From Phycisphaerae bacterium (GTDB lineage Bacteria; Planctomycetota; Phycisphaerae; UBA1845; Fen-1342): DNA of 13,658 nt. Made by a program: the position numbers and the translations under genes. The first letter of the stretch is position 1. Each line of letters starts with the position of its first letter. Below are positions 12,587 to 13,658 of the stretch, piece after piece. The stretch covers positions 1 to 13,658 of the forward strand of contig JALSRY010000335.1 of assembly GCA_026984555.1 (NCBI GenBank), written 5' to 3'. The notes under the pieces are model-generated. The model was not told the origin of the DNA and did no database searches. It saw only the letters and a program-made list of their open reading frames with translations.

Positions 12587-13658
12587 TCAGTGCGTCGGGC
12601 AGCTTTGCCCGTACACGGCCAGCAGGACCGACAGGTCGGAAAGGTCCACGTCGCCGTCGCCGTCGAAGTCGCCGTCGGCGGCGGTCATGCCGGTCTGGTT
12701 GTAGTTGGCCAGCAGGATCGACAGGTCGCCCAGCCCGATCGAGCCGTCGCCGTCGAGATCCTCGGGGCAGTTGTTCCCGCCGGCGTTGACCGTCAGCGTG
12801 GCGGCGTCGGACGTGACCGAGCACTGCCCGCCGAGCTGGTAGGTGATCACGCAATCGAACTGCGCCCCGTCGTCGCCGAGCTCGGTCGGGTTGACCAGCA
12901 GCGTGGCCGACTGCGTGCCCGAGAACCGCCCGCCGTCGCTCAGGTCGCTGCCGTTCATCCGCCACTGGTAGTCGTACAGCGTGTTGTTCTCGACCGTGAC
13001 CGAAAAGACCGCCGGATCACCCTCCGTGACCGTCTGGTCCTGCGGCTGGCTGAGGATGTTGGCGACATCCGTATCGACCAGGAGCTCCGCGTTGTTCGAG
13101 GTACTCGTGCAACTGGTGAGCGGGTCGGTGATGACGCAGTTATAGTTGCTGGCCTCATCGGCGGCGGTAACGCCCACGATGGACAGCGTGGCGGTGGTCG
13201 CGCCGAAGATGTGGGAACCGTCATCGACCAGGCTGGTCGTGCCGATGCGCCACTGGTAATCGGGCAGGGTGGCGTCGGTGGCGACAGTGAGCTGGACGAA
13301 GTCACCTTCGCAGACGGACTGGGAAGGCTCGGGCTGCTGGGTGATGGTGGGGCCGCTCTGCGAGAGGCAGCCACGGGTGTCGCGGTAGCTCGTGATCGAA
13401 CCGATGGAGCGCGAGCCGAAGCGGGTCACGTCGCCGGCACAACCACCAAGCGCCGAGCACATGATGTAGCAGTCGCCGTCACCATCGCAATGATCGGCAT
13501 TCCAGTTGTGTCCGACCTCGTGAGCGGTCAGGCCGACGCGGTTGGTCATGTTGCTGGTGAAACGCGACTGTGACAGCCCGTAGCCGTTGCTGCTGTTGCA
13601 AATCACCGCGAGCCAGGCCACGCCGATCACGGAACCGTCGAGGTTCTTGCCGGTCATG
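12587..13658 (-). CDS. Secreted reprolysin-like zinc metalloprotease with Ig-like domains and dockerin, N-terminus cut by window edge
   Basis: The C-terminal 356 residues are visible; the frame is open at the right edge, so the Met at 13657 is probably internal. The metzincin zinc site HEVGHNWNADH is complete (visible residues 46-56: ligands His46, His50, His56, catalytic Glu47), followed by the Met-turn YIMCSALGG with Met66, as in M12B/reprolysin peptidases. Two Ig-like domains follow at about 103-194 (DYQWRIGTTSLVDDG) and 200-290 (DYQWRMNGSDLSDGG). A dockerin-like domain at 297-353 has loops DLDGDGSIG and DFDGDGDVD. The signal peptide and propeptide must lie off the window. It probably works outside the cell as an endopeptidase; the Ig and dockerin parts may mediate attachment. 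It ends at a strong terminator and is separated by 1.2 kb from the next gene, so it is a separate unit from the sugar cluster. Confidence 0.92.
   Translation of the reverse strand, partial: MTGKNLDGSVIGVAWLAVICNSSNGYGLSQSRFTSNMTNRVGLTAHEVGHNWNADHCDGDGDCYIMCSALGGCAGDVTRFGSRSIGSITSYRDTRGCLSQSGPTITQQPEPSQSVCEGDFVQLTVATDATLPDYQWRIGTTSLVDDGSHIFGATTATLSIVGVTAADEASNYNCVITDPLTSCTSTSNNAELLVDTDVANILSQPQDQTVTEGDPAVFSVTVENNTLYDYQWRMNGSDLSDGGRFSGTQSATLLVNPTELGDDGAQFDCVITYQLGGQCSVTSDAATLTVNAGGNNCPEDLDGDGSIGLGDLSILLANYNQTGMTAADGDFDGDGDVDLSDLSVLLAVYGQSCPTH

Noticed and set aside
12296..13573. A 425-codon plus-strand frame
   Set aside because: It lies opposite the metalloprotease gene and runs through its terminator; the composition is that of a reverse-complement frame.
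1..13658. CRISPR arrays, prophage, transposons, toxin-antitoxin or defence genes
   Set aside because: No regularly spaced direct repeats, no Cas, integrase, transposase or toxin motifs were seen on either strand.

Overview
The window is GC-rich bacterial DNA with every supported gene on the minus strand. Two secreted proteins end in the same type of C-terminal dockerin-like repeat (paired calcium loops such as DLDGDGDVDLADLSILLSAFGQ, closing in GQSC). Together with the fibronectin III, InlB-like and Ig modules, this is typical of Planctomycetota, probably a Phycisphaerae-like lineage. That assignment is inferred from style; there is no rRNA or marker gene here.

Right edge (12587-13658): the 3' part of a secreted reprolysin-like zinc metalloprotease with two Ig-like domains and a dockerin, followed by a strong intrinsic terminator (12492-12541). 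Next comes about 1.2 kb without a convincing gene (11402-12586). It holds several inverted repeats, including two long imperfect hairpins (11649-11715 and 11832-11887). After that is a small zinc-ribbon protein with two membrane helices (11021-11401) and a second gene-free stretch of about 0.5 kb.

From 10494 down to the left edge runs a tight co-directional surface-glycan cluster. In transcription order it encodes glucose-1-phosphate cytidylyltransferase (rfbF), an extended SDR sugar-nucleotide epimerase, a three-domain sugar C-methyltransferase of the TylCIII/NovU type, a GT4 glycosyltransferase, a PIG-L/LmbE zinc deacetylase, a 1329-residue modular secreted protein with a dockerin, and a second zinc-ribbon methyltransferase cut by the window edge. 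Gaps between the first five genes are 6, 102, 26 and 21 bases. The large protein follows after 105 bases and the last methyltransferase after 88.

Taken together, the sugar genes suggest synthesis of a CDP-activated, C-methylated (branched) hexose, its transfer by the GT4 enzyme, and N-deacetylation of an amino-sugar residue in the glycan or carrier. The 4,6-dehydratase usually paired with rfbF is not in the window and may lie beyond the left edge. The large exoprotein inside the cluster could be the glycan's carrier or partner, but that is only inference. No CRISPR array, transposase, integrase, tRNA or rRNA was found. The parts least explained by known families are the hairpin-rich gene-free region and the exoprotein embedded in the sugar operon.
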